From Kryptolebias marmoratus (taxonomy: Eukaryota; Chordata; Actinopteri; Cyprinodontiformes; Rivulidae): DNA of 64,000 bases. Made by a program: the position numbers and the translations under genes. Location: NCBI RefSeq assembly GCF_001649575.2, contig NC_051431.1:8195320-8259319 (forward strand), written 5' to 3'. This document shows positions 1 to 13,300 of the stretch, in pieces. Every line of letters starts with the position of its first letter. Within the stretch, counting starts at the first letter, position 1. A model generated the notes under the pieces. It was not told the origin of the DNA. It saw nothing but the letters and a program-made list of their open reading frames with translations, and ran no database searches.

Positions 1-480
1 AATTGTGTTTTATGACAAGCCGCTTGTAATAAGGTTCCTAAAGTTCCCAAGTTTAATTTGGTCAATTCCTAAATTGTTTCATCCTTTGAGATTAAGAGTT
101 TTTTATGCATGAATGAGTCACAGGTCAGATGTAGGTGGCTTAACAAACTATAAAACATTCCTCTGAAAATGGTCAGGTACTGGACTGAAAATGAGTTAAA
201 AAAGCACCAAAGTTAAAAAAATAAATAAAAACAATATAAACTAAAACAAAACAAAAACTTTGAAAGACCTTTAGAAAGCCTGAAGAAATGTTGCTCAATA
301 ATGCTTTGAAAGATTAGGAAAATATGTGACTTCTTGGAAGCAATTAAAAAAAAATTGGGATGACTCAAGACTTTTGCACAGTACAAATGATGGATTAAAG
401 GAAGCTATATCATGAGCTGAAGCAGTGTCTATGGTTGATTGCTCACTATAGTCCTTTATAGGACTGGATCAAAAGTTCTA
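1..480. repeat. Probable degenerate transposon-derived repeat
   Basis: An AT-rich stretch with no supportable gene. The part around 255-385 resembles, from memory, the non-coding end of Tc1/mariner-type elements common in fish genomes (for example the phrase ending in CTTTTGCACAGTAC at about 371-384). No terminal inverted repeat partner or target-site duplication was found, so the class is a guess. It may continue into the next segment. Confidence 0.35.
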
Positions 481-1200
481 TTAACTGAACCATTCTTTGG
501 ATAATTGCACTGTACACATACCAAACTCTACAGATAAAAAATCTGAGCGAATATTCTCCCAAAGTTCAGATCTACTGATGAGGCTCAGCCTGACAATCGT
601 CCTGAACTGGTGGAGTTTGTCCAGTTGTCATGAAGCCACCAAGTTTAAACATTTCTTTGCTCTGCGAGAATTAAGAAATCACAGGTCATTTAATGTGACC
701 AAAAACTCTGGAACACTGACAACTTGTTTGACAACGAATCTGCTCTTCTTTTAGCATTGATTTGAGTCTCCGCTGTTTGATCTGGCTGTCGCACAAAAAT
801 CTGAACCCCTGATCAACACTGTGATGCAGTTCTGTGGCTCAGCATGAGATGCATGATTTACTTAGACCATTTCTTGTCCCCATAGAGAAAAGTTTCACTG
901 CCGACTATGATGGTTGTCTTGACAGATGTCCAGATCCTCCATAGAAAATCAGGGATCACTGATTAGTATGAAAATGATTTGAATCAGATGCTGTGGCTTC
1001 GCAGAGATCAGATCTCCACCCAGCAGTGCAAAAACATTCTCCCGTATCGTCAAATTGAGGGAATGTATTTTGGAAAAATGATGTGCTGTTCCATCGCTGC
1101 AGTAGGATTCAGTGTCAAAGAGCACCAAAGACCAGACGTTTCTGTCTGTGTGTGTTCTTGTTTATTTAGCAGACAGTTGCAGCCTCCCTATTAGGTGCAG
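481..1200. repeat. Possible decayed mobile-element segment
   Basis: Two short open frames (497-754 and 979-1194) show no recognisable protein domain. The sequence around 1000-1130 reads like a broken coding remnant of a fish DNA transposon, judged by general resemblance only. Termini and orientation cannot be fixed. It could equally be ordinary intergenic DNA. Confidence 0.3.
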
Positions 1201-3969
1201 AGCAGGTGTGTGTTTCTGCTGCAAGCAATTGTCTTCATTGCCAACTAGAGCAATAACACCAAAACAGTAAGTGTGTGGACAAGAAACCATTGCACACACA
1301 GTACCATTGAGTCAGCAAAATAATCAGTTACAACCATGTTAGGTATTTACTGATACTCAAATATCTGCACTAAACTGAAATAAGAAATACTTAAACAGGA
1401 TAGGAAGCAGAGTGACCTTGTTTTACAGCTTTCCCTCTTAGGTTCAGCTATCTAAATATTTTAAAATGTATGTTTTTCTGTGCATGTGTTAGCGTCTGTG
1501 CAGCAGATGGCTGTCCGATGCTTGGTCTCTGCTCCCTGGTCTTTCCTCATTTGCCTCACACAAAGCGAAGCATTCCCCACTCTACCTCCACTTCCACCTC
1601 CTCATCTCCCCGTTCGTGTCTCACAGCGCACAGAAGGGAAAGAGTGAAACTAGTTTTATCGTGCATCCAAGTCGTGCCCCCTTCGAGCCCTCGTCCTTTC
1701 CCTCTGTTTCTCCTCTCCATTGACTAAATCACTTTTCCGGATTGATACTGCTGAAAACCATATGGCGTGTGACATCACCACGGCAGGAAGCAGCGAGAAG
1801 GGAATGATACAGCAGCAGAGAGATTGGCTTGTCAGGTCTCTGCAAAGTGAAGTCATCAGAAAGGCACTCTGGGAGGCCCATTATGGGGTGAAAGCAGAGA
1901 AGGCTGATTTTTTTTTTCTTTCTTTTTTCAGAATTAATTCCCACCTGGATAATCAGAGAAGCAAATGAGCGATACACCTTGAAGGGAATTTTGATGTAAT
2001 CTGTTAACATGTCAGGTCATGGACTGCTGGCCTGTTGGGGTTTGTGTGTTTTTTGTTTTTTTTTTGCGTGCAGGTGCAGCTGCGGTGCTTTTCGTCCAAA
2101 GATTCTGAGAATCCCAGTGCAAAGTTTGAGGTATCTTAGGATGCCTTTATCACAGTGATGTGAAAAACTCGTGCAGATCATCTTCCTTCCAGTCGCTGGC
2201 AATCTGCTCACCAGGTTTTCAGTCTGTCACCCTTCAGCCCACCCTCTTTTGTTCTCTTCGTGAACTCGCGAGCTTTGTTGTGAGATCCTGGTCTCCATAC
2301 CATCACTACCGACCCATCCAGCTCTTAATCAGATCAGCACACACGCACACACATAAACACTCAGTTAGCCACTCACGCAGTCAGCTTCTCTCTCTCTCTC
2401 CTTCAAACTCAAGTAACCTTTCGTCAGTGACAGACAATAAGAAAAGGCATTAGAGGAGAGCAGAAACAAGGGAAATAGGTGCTGAAGCAGCTGCGGTTTC
2501 AGAGCTGATCTTTGCACCCCCTGGCTGCACCCCCTCTCCACCTCCTCCCTGGCTCCTCCAGGGACGCAGGGCTTGGCCAGGCCCCAGGAACCAGGGAGTC
2601 AGGACCAGGCTGAGAGGGAGAGAAGGGGGAACAAAAGAGGGGAAGAAGAATATAACAAAAGAAAAACAAGGCAGAGCCAAAACTAAGTATTTGCAGGCAG
2701 AAATGGGAGCGCAAACAATATGTTCATGAGTTTTACTTTTTTAAGGGCACAAGGTTTCATATTTGTAAAAAATATATATATTTAGACACTTGTTCAACTT
2801 TTAAAATCGTATGCTTTCACTTGATAATTTTTAAATAAATTTAGCTCTGGATTGTTTCATATTTAACTATGTTGAAGATAAAAGTAAACTACTTTTCCTA
2901 TTCTTACTCAGATGTGTACACTTTCGATATAAAACCACTTTTCAACACATTTCTTTCCAACATTCACATCATCGGGTGGCATTTGGAGCGAGTGCTAAAC
3001 AAAAAAAAATGTGGCCTCTTTTCATAAGTTTCACTTACAAAACTTTAGGAATACTTAAGCTAATAATAAACAAATTTGCAAATGATTCAAAAGTAAAAAG
3101 AAATTGAAAAAAAAAAAACCTTACCTGAATCAAACTGACAAGTCCGTTGTTTTAATAAAAGATCAATTCTGATTAAAAGCATCTAATCTTCCTCACTGCA
3201 GGTCCAGATTGTGGTTGAGAAGAATAATATTCTGGATTTGTTAAAGTAATGAAACTTAACGGTGAATTATGGTCAGAAATCACCTACTTTGTAATTTATT
3301 GTTACACATACCTTCAGTGTTAGCCCATGAAAGGCTCATGCGTTGATGTTTTTGCCAACATGGAGTTAATTGAAGGATATTTCAGAAGTATTTTCTTTCC
3401 TTTGAACACATCACAGCAGCTGGTTCCTGCTGCTTCATTTAGATTTCACTTTGATTAAGTTTTTCAATAACATATTGGAGAATCTTTCAGCGGTTACACA
3501 ATGATTGATTGATGCTCTAAATCTACAGGGATCCCCTGAAGTTGCTTGAAAGTGTTAAAAAGATAGGTGGCAAATTAAAGGAAACAAAACTAAGGTGTTT
3601 GGTTACCATGTGCCAGAAAACTATTTCAGATATTCCAGCATTTAATGTTTTAATGATGAAGTGAAGACTGGTGTCTAACAAGTCGGTGCAAAATCTCACA
3701 GGTGTTCAACTGGGTTGACCTCAGGTGACTGGGAAGACCACAGGCAGCCACAAATATCATTTCCGTACAAATCTGATCAAATCTTTATGCTAACCCAGTC
3801 ACTTAGTGACTTTTTGGGTCCTATTTTTGGGGGCATATACAAAAGAAAAGGAGAGGAAATGTGAACTAAAAAGGATGAGTGTGATGAAACAGAAACTTTG
3901 CATGAATTTGTTGTGATTTTTTTTTACCTCAGTATAAATGGACCCAACAGTGCCAATCAAGGTCAAAGT
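1201..3969. other. Gene-free intergenic region with pyrimidine-rich and complex blocks
   Basis: No convincing exon, splice-phase series or RNA gene was found. The stretch 1600-1900 and the block 2500-2620 are of higher complexity and GC than their surroundings and have no open frame with a recognisable domain, so they could be conserved non-coding elements. A CA-type and CT-type simple repeat lies at about 2338-2400. The remainder is AT-rich. Confidence 0.5.
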
Positions 3970-4048
3970 TTAAACCCTCCCATGGCCTTACAAGAGCTTC
4001 TCTACCTCTCTTTGTCTCGCTCTCTTTTGAGAGCTTCAGGAGGGTTAA
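3970..4048. mobile_element. Short CCCTCC-ended palindromic element, copy 1
   Basis: About 79 bp starting with TTAAACCCTCC and ending with GGAGGGTTAA, so the ends are inverted repeats and TTAA lies at both edges. The inside holds GCTTCTCTACCTCTCT followed by a CT-rich run and AGCTTCAGG. A second, better preserved copy lies at 38152-38249. This looks like a very small non-autonomous element (MITE). TTAA at the ends is the target site typical of piggyBac-type transposons, but the family is inferred. Its right TTAA is shared with the neighbouring 499-bp element. Confidence 0.7.
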
Positions 4049-4551
4049 AGGGATAGTCGGGTAATTTTTGAAGTGATGATCTGTCAAACAGTTATTAACA
4101 GTACCTTAACAACCATGACATCAGTCATAAAGCATGGAGCATGGAGAAAAGGGCAAGTCTTCCTCTAGGCTGGGCTAATGACTAGCCTGTTTTATATTAT
4201 TCTGAGGGGGTTATAAAACAACTTTTTCTCAAAAACAACATACTGGTGTGAAATGTACAAATGTATGTGTGCAGAGCATAGACGGTTATATTAAACTAAA
4301 CAAAAAAAAAGTTTAGAGGTTTAATATTAGCTAAGGTAGTGCTCTTTTACACTGGTGTGTAGTTTGTGAGGAAAAGTTATTTTATAAGTTAAAAAAAACA
4401 CTTGTTTGACTATCCATTAGTCTAGACAAAGACTTTTACCTTCTTCTCTATTCTCACTTCTCCATGACTGATGTCACTGTTGATAAGGTACTAACTACTG
4501 ATAACTATAGAACAGAACATCACTTGAAAATGACCGAACTATCCCTTTTAA
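4045..4551. mobile_element. TTAA-flanked miniature transposon (about 499 bp)
   Basis: The element runs from 4049 to 4547 and is bordered on each side by TTAA (4045-4048 and 4548-4551). Its ends form an imperfect inverted repeat of about 29 bp: it begins AGGGATAGTCGGGTAATTTT and, read on the other strand, the right end begins AGGGATAGTTCGGTCATTTT; both continue to an AAGTGATG block. It contains no coding sequence, so it is non-autonomous. TTAA duplication suggests piggyBac-type mobilisation, although the terminal bases are not the usual CCC. Confidence 0.75.
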
Positions 4552-7237
4552 AGTTTGTCTCGTATACATAGATTAAATGAAAATATTAAAAACCTTTTTG
4601 TACACATACTTTGAGGTAGCACTCTACTTCCTTGGACTCAGCCATTTGCAGTGACTACATTTATTCTCACACCGCTGTTAATGCATGGCAAGTGGCAAAA
4701 AATGTACTTCTCATATAATGTTCTTTTCTGAAATCAATTTCTGTGGTATTATTTCACCATTCACTGAGGATTTAAAAATTAATAGCACATGAATAGATAA
4801 CACCTTGGCCGAATTGCTTCATTTTAGATGTCAAAAGCACTTGTAATAAGTCAGCTTTAATAAGTGCAGAAATGGAAAGTTTTCTTGTAAGAGTGAGGAT
4901 GGTGCAATTTGTCATGGCTGTGCCTGCAGAAGGCTCATCCTTTAAATGTGAGAAAAGCTTATCAGCTTTGTGTTGTTTTGTGTTAACCTATGGCTTTACT
5001 GGTAGCCTGATTAAACATGCAGGAGGTCCAGATCTGCTGTGTATGACTGAACCCAAATTGTAATCTGCCCACCCTTCCTGGCCTTGAGTCCTGGGTTGCA
5101 TTTGAGGTCTATTCCCTCTCTCTTCTCCCCCTCACCAGTCTGTGTTTTATGGGCTGTGTGCTGCGGTGCAGTGACCTCCCTCTCACCCCGGTGCCACCCA
5201 GCCGGTGCAGGAATCAGGCACGTAAGGCCCCTGCCAAATCCCCAGTGCGCCACATCTGCAATCCATAAACGCCAGCCACTCTCACTCTCCTACTCCCTCA
5301 CCCACACTGCCTCGCACTCATCTATTTCACTCTCTGTCACCCTTTCTCACCCACTAGCGTTTTATTTTAATTTAGTAAGTCTGCAAACCCCCCCCTTTCC
5401 ACATTCTTTTCACTGTGTCCTCCCTGCACTTCTGGTTTTATTCATTCGGAGCATCTTCCCTTATCTCTCCCTCCGCTCCCCTGCCCCCCCTTTTTTTTCT
5501 CCTTCCGCTTCTTTATCCACATCCAATGGAAAAATCTCTCACCCATTATATCTTCGGGGAGAGCCAGCTAAGTGTGGTGGCAGTGAGCTGGGAACCACAA
5601 GACATTCCTGATCCAAACAGCACTAAGTCACCGGCGTTTGTGTCCTCTGACGATAGCGTGTGCCAAACACACACTTCACTTATGGGCTGGAGTCAGTCTT
5701 ACCACGTCGCTGTTGGTCCCAAAGCAGCTAAATATTTATCTCTTTTAAATTGATAGTGTCAGGAAAAATGTAAAGTATGAAATCTAAATTCAGCTCCAAT
5801 TTTTAGTGTTACTGAAGAAACACAAGGGGGGGCTCTGAGACCCCTCACCCATATCCCTCCCCATCAGTCTTTACAAGATTTCTTCAACACATTAGTTACT
5901 TTAAAAAAAAAAAGAAGCAAAAAGTAAAGGGAAATAAATTGAGTGTTAACAACAAAACAGTCCAGAGCTCCCAACTTGCCCCCTATGTGCAGTGTAGACA
6001 TTTGTCTTTCTCGATTCTATTATCTTTTTTTTCCCCTTCTTCCACTGTAATCAAATAAAAATGAACAGCGTGAACTTTAGCTCTCCTCCTTTTCTTGGAT
6101 CCCGTTCTCCTCTCCATCCCCAAAGTCTTCACCTTCTGGTTTCCCAGACATATTGGCATGTCTCTGTGGTGCAGTCCTGATTCACAGTCCGGGGGATGAA
6201 TCATGTTGCTGCAGGCATGCAAGGGCTCAGTTTTTATGATAAATATTGCATGTCATAAATCAGTGTTTTTCTAAGCAAAAAAAAAAAAAGTACAGGGCAG
6301 GAAAGGACACAAAATTGTGGAGTACTTCAGCTTGGGTTTCAAAACAACAGTGAGGTCGTGATCTGAGAGTGTGTGTGTTGAATGGATCGGAGAAGAGTGC
6401 TATAGGTCAGGGTGAGACCACCGCGGAGAAACAAAAAGCCATGTGTGTAAAACTGCTGATAGGAAGCAAAAAAACATCTAGATTTTTAATGTCCATAATG
6501 TGGTAAACTCTACTTACAGAGAGTGTGTGGAAAAAAAAAAAAAAATTACGTTAACAGTTATTTTCTCCCGCCCTTATCGCTGATGTAATGTTGGCATTAC
6601 CATTTATTTTGAAACAGCTTAAATGGCTAATCTTGTATTTTGGTCTATTGTAGTTTGATGTATTAAACACACTCTGGAGCTAGTGATTTATTACATCCTG
6701 ATAGCCTTTTTTTTTAAAGTAAAGTCCACTGAAGCATGTTTGCGATAAAAGATATATAAATAAACCTGACAGCTGTTATTTGTCCAAATTCAGAAAAATA
6801 ATTCGTTGATAGATTGCAGACAAGACGCTGCGCTTGAAGTACAACATGGGAGTTCCTGGTCCATGATTACACTTCCTCAAATATAACCTCATCTACATAA
6901 TTATTTTGTTCTCATTCTTACATTTTAATGCAGATTCAGGAATTTGGCAACACGAGCTTGACTTCAAAGAAAGCAAATGATGCACGAATGGATGTTAGAA
7001 TTATTACAAGTTGTGGTAACAGCACTTGGAGTTGTTTAATCATTAAGTACTTAATGTGAACCGTGTTTTGTTTATTGGAAGCTGTCTTTTTTTTAAACCT
7101 TTTCTGATGATGGTTAGTAACGCAATATTATTATTACCTATTCATGACTGCCATCTAGTGGCCAAAGCAAACTTAGCAGGAAGTTGAAGCAACGCAGAAT
7201 GTGGTGAACAATTAAACAGAAAATACTATGATTTTAT
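4552..7237. other. Gene-free intergenic region left of tsr1
   Basis: AT-rich DNA with homopolymer runs. A block at about 5040-5290 is unusually complex and GC-rich, followed by a pyrimidine-rich stretch to 5520. The open frames here (5084-5611, 5415-5753) translate to Ser/Pro/Leu-rich low-complexity sequence and lack splice context, so they are not called as genes. The 5040-5290 block may be a conserved non-coding element. Confidence 0.5.
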
Positions 7238-7259
7238 ATTTTCTCAAATATTTAATATA

Positions 7260-7265
7260 TTTATT
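7260..7265 (-). terminator. tsr1: tsr1 polyadenylation signal
   Basis: AATAAA read on the minus strand, about 75 bp past the tsr1 stop codon, with an A/T-rich context. The implied 3' UTR is only about 100 nt. Confidence 0.65.
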
Positions 7266-7337
7266 GAAAAGTGTCATGTTATTATGTTTAGCTGAATACA
7301 CGTCTTGTTTCTCTCAAACTGCTGTGTCACTCTCTCA

Positions 7338-10300
7338 CTATTCCATGTCCAAGTCATCAAATTCAACCGTAACCTCCTTCTTGAACCAAGGTAACTGTGA
7401 GGGCACAAATGGGTCATACGTCCAGCGAGGATACACCCTCTTGTACAAATTCATCAGAACAGTGTCTTGAGAGCGCAGCTGGTTATCAAAAACACACTTC
7501 ATGTGACCGTGTGTTCCTGAAAATGTTAAAGAAAAACAATTAAACCTCACACAGGAAGGCTATTGTTTAAAGAAGCAGCAGAAAATCAGATTTGCTTTCC
7601 AGTTTCCTTACCTAAAGCCTCCTTGATGTGGCCCCTCCGACCCCATTTTGTCCTCAGCTCCACGGGTTTGAACCACATGATGTCATCTGTCACGGAAACG
7701 AACAGAAGAGGATTAAAGTCTTGCCCGAGTCGCACAGGATTCTGTTAACCCCAGTAAAGAAAGCACATCCTCTCACCCCTGTTAAAGAACATGTAACGAA
7801 CAACAGCTGAACGCCGGTTAATTTTAAACGGGTGACCACTCAGCACGATCCTCTTGAGCACAACGCGCTGAGGGTCACAGCTGAGCAGACTGCCCGTCGC
7901 CACCAGGTCCTGGACGCCTATGACGGCATAAAATGAAGAACGAGCTCAAATGCCAGGGCAGAACGTGAAAGCATATTTTTAAAAAATTATAAAAATAAAC
8001 AACTTAAAACCTGACCATCGTTCCTCTGTTTGAAGAGCAGCACTCCTGCAGGAGGGAAGGTGATGGGGGCGTACACTGACACCACGGTGGGGGCATCTGG
8101 CCTGAGGAAGCGCTCCATCTTATGCTTATCCGCTGCAGAACAACAGTAACACACACTCAATAAGGGATTTGTTCTCCATAGCCAAAAAAATCTGATTGGA
8201 CTTCTATTTTTACCCCCACATGAAATGCAGAAAATTAAATTTTGACTGATGTTGTTGAATAACATTTTGTAACTGCCCATGTTGAAGGTGATAATATTTT
8301 TGTCTCAATCTGTGTGTGTGTGTGTGCATGTGCACGTTTTTCTGTAGCATCAGTAAAATATCTTTGAGTGTACATCTACAGCTCATCTTTTGAAGTCAAC
8401 TCAATTCAAGATGGCTGCCTCAGTCATGGCTACAAAATGACTCAATTCAATCAATTTTACAGCTACTGAGCTAAAATTTGGTGTGGTAGTAGCTGAGGGT
8501 CACTCTCAAAACATACTTTAAGCACTAACAGATCACATGAGATTGTTTATAACGTTTGCAAGCTTTAACTCCCCTCCTTCTCAACATAAGATGAGCTTAG
8601 TCTAAAACTCTGGCGTGAAAGGTGGTGGGCCATTTGCGTGCCTTCAAAGAATGCTAGGCCATTCATTTGGATATGTTCTGTATTAGGACTTTGGGACATG
8701 CCCAGAAAAAGGATCAGAATTTTATTGCAAGAAGACAACACCAACTGTAAAATCACTGAAAACAAGATTCTCGAATAACAGATGTTCTACCTGATGTGTG
8801 CTGAGAGAATATAGGCGAGGCCCGGAATCTCCGAAATCCACAGTGAAACACAAGCTCTTCTTTGGATTTGATTGGCTCGGTGTTGCTGGGGTGTCTCCTC
8901 ACCAGGACGTGCATCACTGACATCTGTTCACAGTAAGAAAAATAATGAGACCCGAAAAGGCCTGTCACAAAAATAATGTGCGGCGTGTGTGTGTGTGTGT
9001 GAGACGGTGCACCTAACGGAGGTTTGGAGATAATAATACCTTCTGCTCATGAGGCAGGAGAGACACCAGCAGCAGAGGTTTGCCAGACTGGACGCTCTCC
9101 ATCACAGAGGACGGAACGTCGACGACGTGCAGCGTGACAAACCAGCCAACCTGAAACGGAGAGGTGAAAGTGGGATAGAAGCTTCAAATATCCAACAAGA
9201 ATTTTATTGCTGATAAAGTTGCTTTTGTTTAATACCATTGCTCCCTCCTCCTCAGCTGCAGCCTCTGCCAGGATGCGTCGACGAGTGCGTTCAAAACTCT
9301 GGAACTGGAAAATGCGTGAATAGTCGAGAGGTAAGTTCTCCATGGGGTCCCACGGTGAGGACCGGAAACTCTTCAGGCCCCTGTAGCGCTGGAACCTGGG
9401 AATGAAAACATAAATATAACACGAACGGTGATGATTCTGACGTCATTGGCAGCGCTCAAACCACAAAAGTACCTCATTCTAGCAGCCGTGCCCATGGGCG
9501 TGTCCACCTCATCAGGAAACATCGCATGGGATCGAGCCTCTCTGTGGCGTCGCAGGCCTTCTTCTTCTGCTGCTTCATCCATGTGCTCATCGTAGCGCTG
9601 ATCTGCCCCAGCTCGCTCTGTGGAGCACACCTCCTCTTCCTCCTCCTCACAGTCTTCCTCATCTGAAGCACAGCATGAATCAGGCTCCTAAAGAGAGGAA
9701 GTGATGCATGTCTGATGAAATATCCCAACATTCTGAGCACATCCTGCTAATCGAAGTCGGAATAAAAATACAACCAGCTCTCTCACTGTAAACACTTTGA
9801 TTGAAGTGACCAAAAATGACAATAAAAAAAAGCATTTTTCTCCCCTTCATTGTGTGAATAACAAGAACTACTTTATTTCCCCATCATCATCATAAATGGA
9901 GCATTTTATGAATAAAAAAATGGTGTTAGAATACTTAATTGAGTGTCTGAAGAACCTACTTAAAACATTTGAATACCACAAACATATCACTTTGCTTACA
10001 GCCGCTGAGATCTCAAAATATCTCTGAGTTGTTCTGATATGCAAAGTGCTGCAGCACAGGACTAACACAGAGTAGACTTATCCAGCCTTTTTCCATTTCA
10101 CCTCCCAACTTCTGATTTAAACCATGCTATATAGGGGACAATCAAAACTCTTGCTTTTGTGTTTTTGCTATGTAGTGAACATATTTTAACAGGTGTATAT
10201 AGTCTTCATTTGAGAAACACATTGTGTAATAATGCTCAACCACTACTTTTTCTAATGTTGTATACTCCAACCAGAAGATTCAACCTATTACTGCTGGGGT

Positions 10301-13300
10301 ATTCTGATTTCCTCCCATGTAGCATCAGAAGCTCAACACAAAAAAAACTGTTAAAGAACACGAGCCTCCTTTTGTGTAGTTATAACATCATTTCATATCA
10401 AAGATGAAAACATGGACAAGGAAAGATTCATTTTTGAGGCTGAGGAGTCTCCAGGAATAAAGGACAAAGATCTGGTCACTATAAAGACCATTTTAAAAAG
10501 GATATTGCTTAAGAGACTGGCCATTCTGGGAAAAAAAAAAAGAAATATGCTCGAAGCTACTATTTGAAGTTGTTGTCTGTGTTGCTGCAGCGCACTTCAG
10601 CCTGTAGTTTTAGTGGTTTTAATTGTAACACCACACTGTAATGTTCGTGGTGTTTTTAGCTTAATGTTGACCTTCAAGTGGCAACAGACAGAGATGTTCT
10701 GGTTATAGAAGATTACCAAATTACAACTTTATTATGACTTGTGTTTTACAAGTCGGAAAGTTACGTCAGTGTTAAAATTTGCTTTACACTGCTTTTAATT
10801 TCTGCAAGCTGAATGCATGACTCAAACCAAGATAGCTTAAAAAAAATAACTGGTACCAACTTTTTTTGGACCAAATTTGAGAAAATTCAAACATGTTTTA
10901 AAAGAAACTTCACATCTACTTATAATACCATGCAGTTGCACATACAGTTCAACACTGTGACATAATATTATCAACAAAATGCAGTTTTAATCATTCTGAA
11001 TGAAAATAAAAACCTCAAAACTTAAATTAATTTCTACAACCAGTAGTGGACCAAAATACACTGAGGAGTGTGTTGTTGCTGTTGTTTCCAGTATTCATTT
11101 CTGAATTTTAGCCTCAGTATTTGATAAACATGCACGCTGTAAACAGAAATGCATTCAGAAACATTCCAAGTATAGAAACTGTAATTGTAATAACACCAAA
11201 CATAACCAAGACCAACTCAGAGGCAATAAACAAACTGTGTTTGTTTATTCAAACATGTTGTTTGTGTAGGAGCGGTTCCTCCAGAGTGGATTTGTTTGAG
11301 GTGCTCTTTAGAAGGGACAGGCATAGACTTGAAAGTCAGAAAACTTCAAGGCACAGTCTAATAAAATGCCTTAATTTTCACCGCGTGGTCATGTTGACCT
11401 ATAAATCTCTGACGCATTTTGGCATACGAGCTTTTCCTTAGGGAGTGTGTTTGTTTATTGTCAAAATGTAATAATAGCATCTGCGTCTGCATGTGTGAAC
11501 AAGATAAGACTTTCCCAGACCTCAACCTACGGGAATCCCTGCTTTGCATACATTTAAATGTGGTGCTTTGCCAAGTGTGGAAAGTAAGGACAGGGCAGGA
11601 CATCCTTCCTTATCGCAGCATCGAGAAATTCAACTTCCACTTGCGATTGATTTATGTGAGGAAACGATCCTTCAAAGAGGACATGCTACACAGTGGTCGC
11701 TCGCCTGGCAAATTACAGGAGAAGCCAGACACAAGAGCGGAAAGCACGCAGTGTGGGATGGATTCACAACCTCTCCAACATCCATGCTGCAATAATAATA
11801 ATCATTATCATTTGAAGTAACCGTTCCCCTATTGTTACCATCTCCCAAATACGTATTTCTGTGCGCTAACCTCAACATCAAATGCATGCGATTAACAATT
11901 ACAAATCCTAATGAACCCGTTTCATAAGGAGAGCCCCCCCCCGGACGCCTTTTCAAGCAGAGCTGGAAATAAATAAATGGCTGACCCCCTCCCTTCGTCC
12001 AGACAGGAAGTTCTGTTCACAAGACAGGAAGACAGGAGGCTTCTCTCGGGACTCGAGCCTCCAAACACTATTGTTGTGGTGTGGTGAGCAGCCTGGCACT
12101 GCAGGCGGGAGACAGACGCAGAGAAAACAAACAGTGCCTCTCGGCAGCTAGGTGCACTAACCGTGGGTCACGTATGCATCATTCCAGCGCTCGAACCGCA
12201 GATGCTTCAAGGCTTCTGCACAGATTACTGTCCTCATCATCCTCCAATTCATTACAATGGCTAACATTAGCAGCACTGTTGCTATAACAACAAGGTGCAA
12301 AGAAACACACGCAGCCTCAAGGTGCGTTCAGGTTGACAGAAAAAATAAATTAAATAGGTAGTCATTATCATGCTGTTTGAATCTAACTCATTGGGAGGGT
12401 TTTGTGACAGTTGTACAGATAAAAATTACAAAATGAGATTTTGTGATTTGCAACTAATTTGATCTTTTCTCACTATCGTCTGTAAAAGTCTTCAGTATGT
12501 ACCTGAGAGTCATCCTCATCGCCTTGATCCATGACTTCATCCATTATGTCATCATCATCATCATCATCACTGCTTTCTTCATCTCTGTCATCGTTCTCCT
12601 CTTCATCGACGATCCACGTGGCCTGGTAGTCTGATGTTCCTTTGGGGACTTTCATCATTCGCTTATTCTTTCTGGCCTCTGAACAACAAACAGAAAACAG
12701 CCAATAAAAGTTATTCATTTGATATTTTTGTGGCAAGTTAAAACATTTACCTCTAGAAACGACTATTTTATTTGTTTTCAGCAACTCTGGGGACTGCCAA
12801 GGTGACATATTAGATCGATGACATGTTTTATTTCATTACATTAGCTTAAACTGTTTTGACAAGAGTGAGACTTCATTTCCTTCCATGTTTCTATCATCTC
12901 AAAATGTTGTGTAGATTTGATTCGTTCACCTTCTGCTTCCATCAGTTCTGTTTCTGTTGGCCAGGTCTGCTCCCCATCCATCGGGTCCACCTCGGCCTCT
13001 GATTGCAGACTCTCCTGGCAGGCAGGGTCTGCTTTCATGAGCACCCGGATCGGAACCTCATTTTCACCCCCATCCTGCGGCACACAAAGATGATGAGATA
13101 AATGGGAAGATATTCATCTAGCTGCATGGTCAATTCTAAAAGCAGAGAGTGGTAAAAACCCAGTGACAAACACACACGCACAGGGCTAATTTGCCTTCCA
13201 AGGAATCAGACAGTTTGCCTTAATTGATCATTAATTACCAACACTATTCAAGCATCCCTCCCCATGTTTTTGCCTTAAAATATTCAGATGTTTATGGGTT

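Noticed and set aside
5084..5611. 175-codon open frame in the left intergenic region
   Set aside because: Ser/Pro/Leu-rich translation of pyrimidine-rich DNA; low complexity and no homology I recognise.
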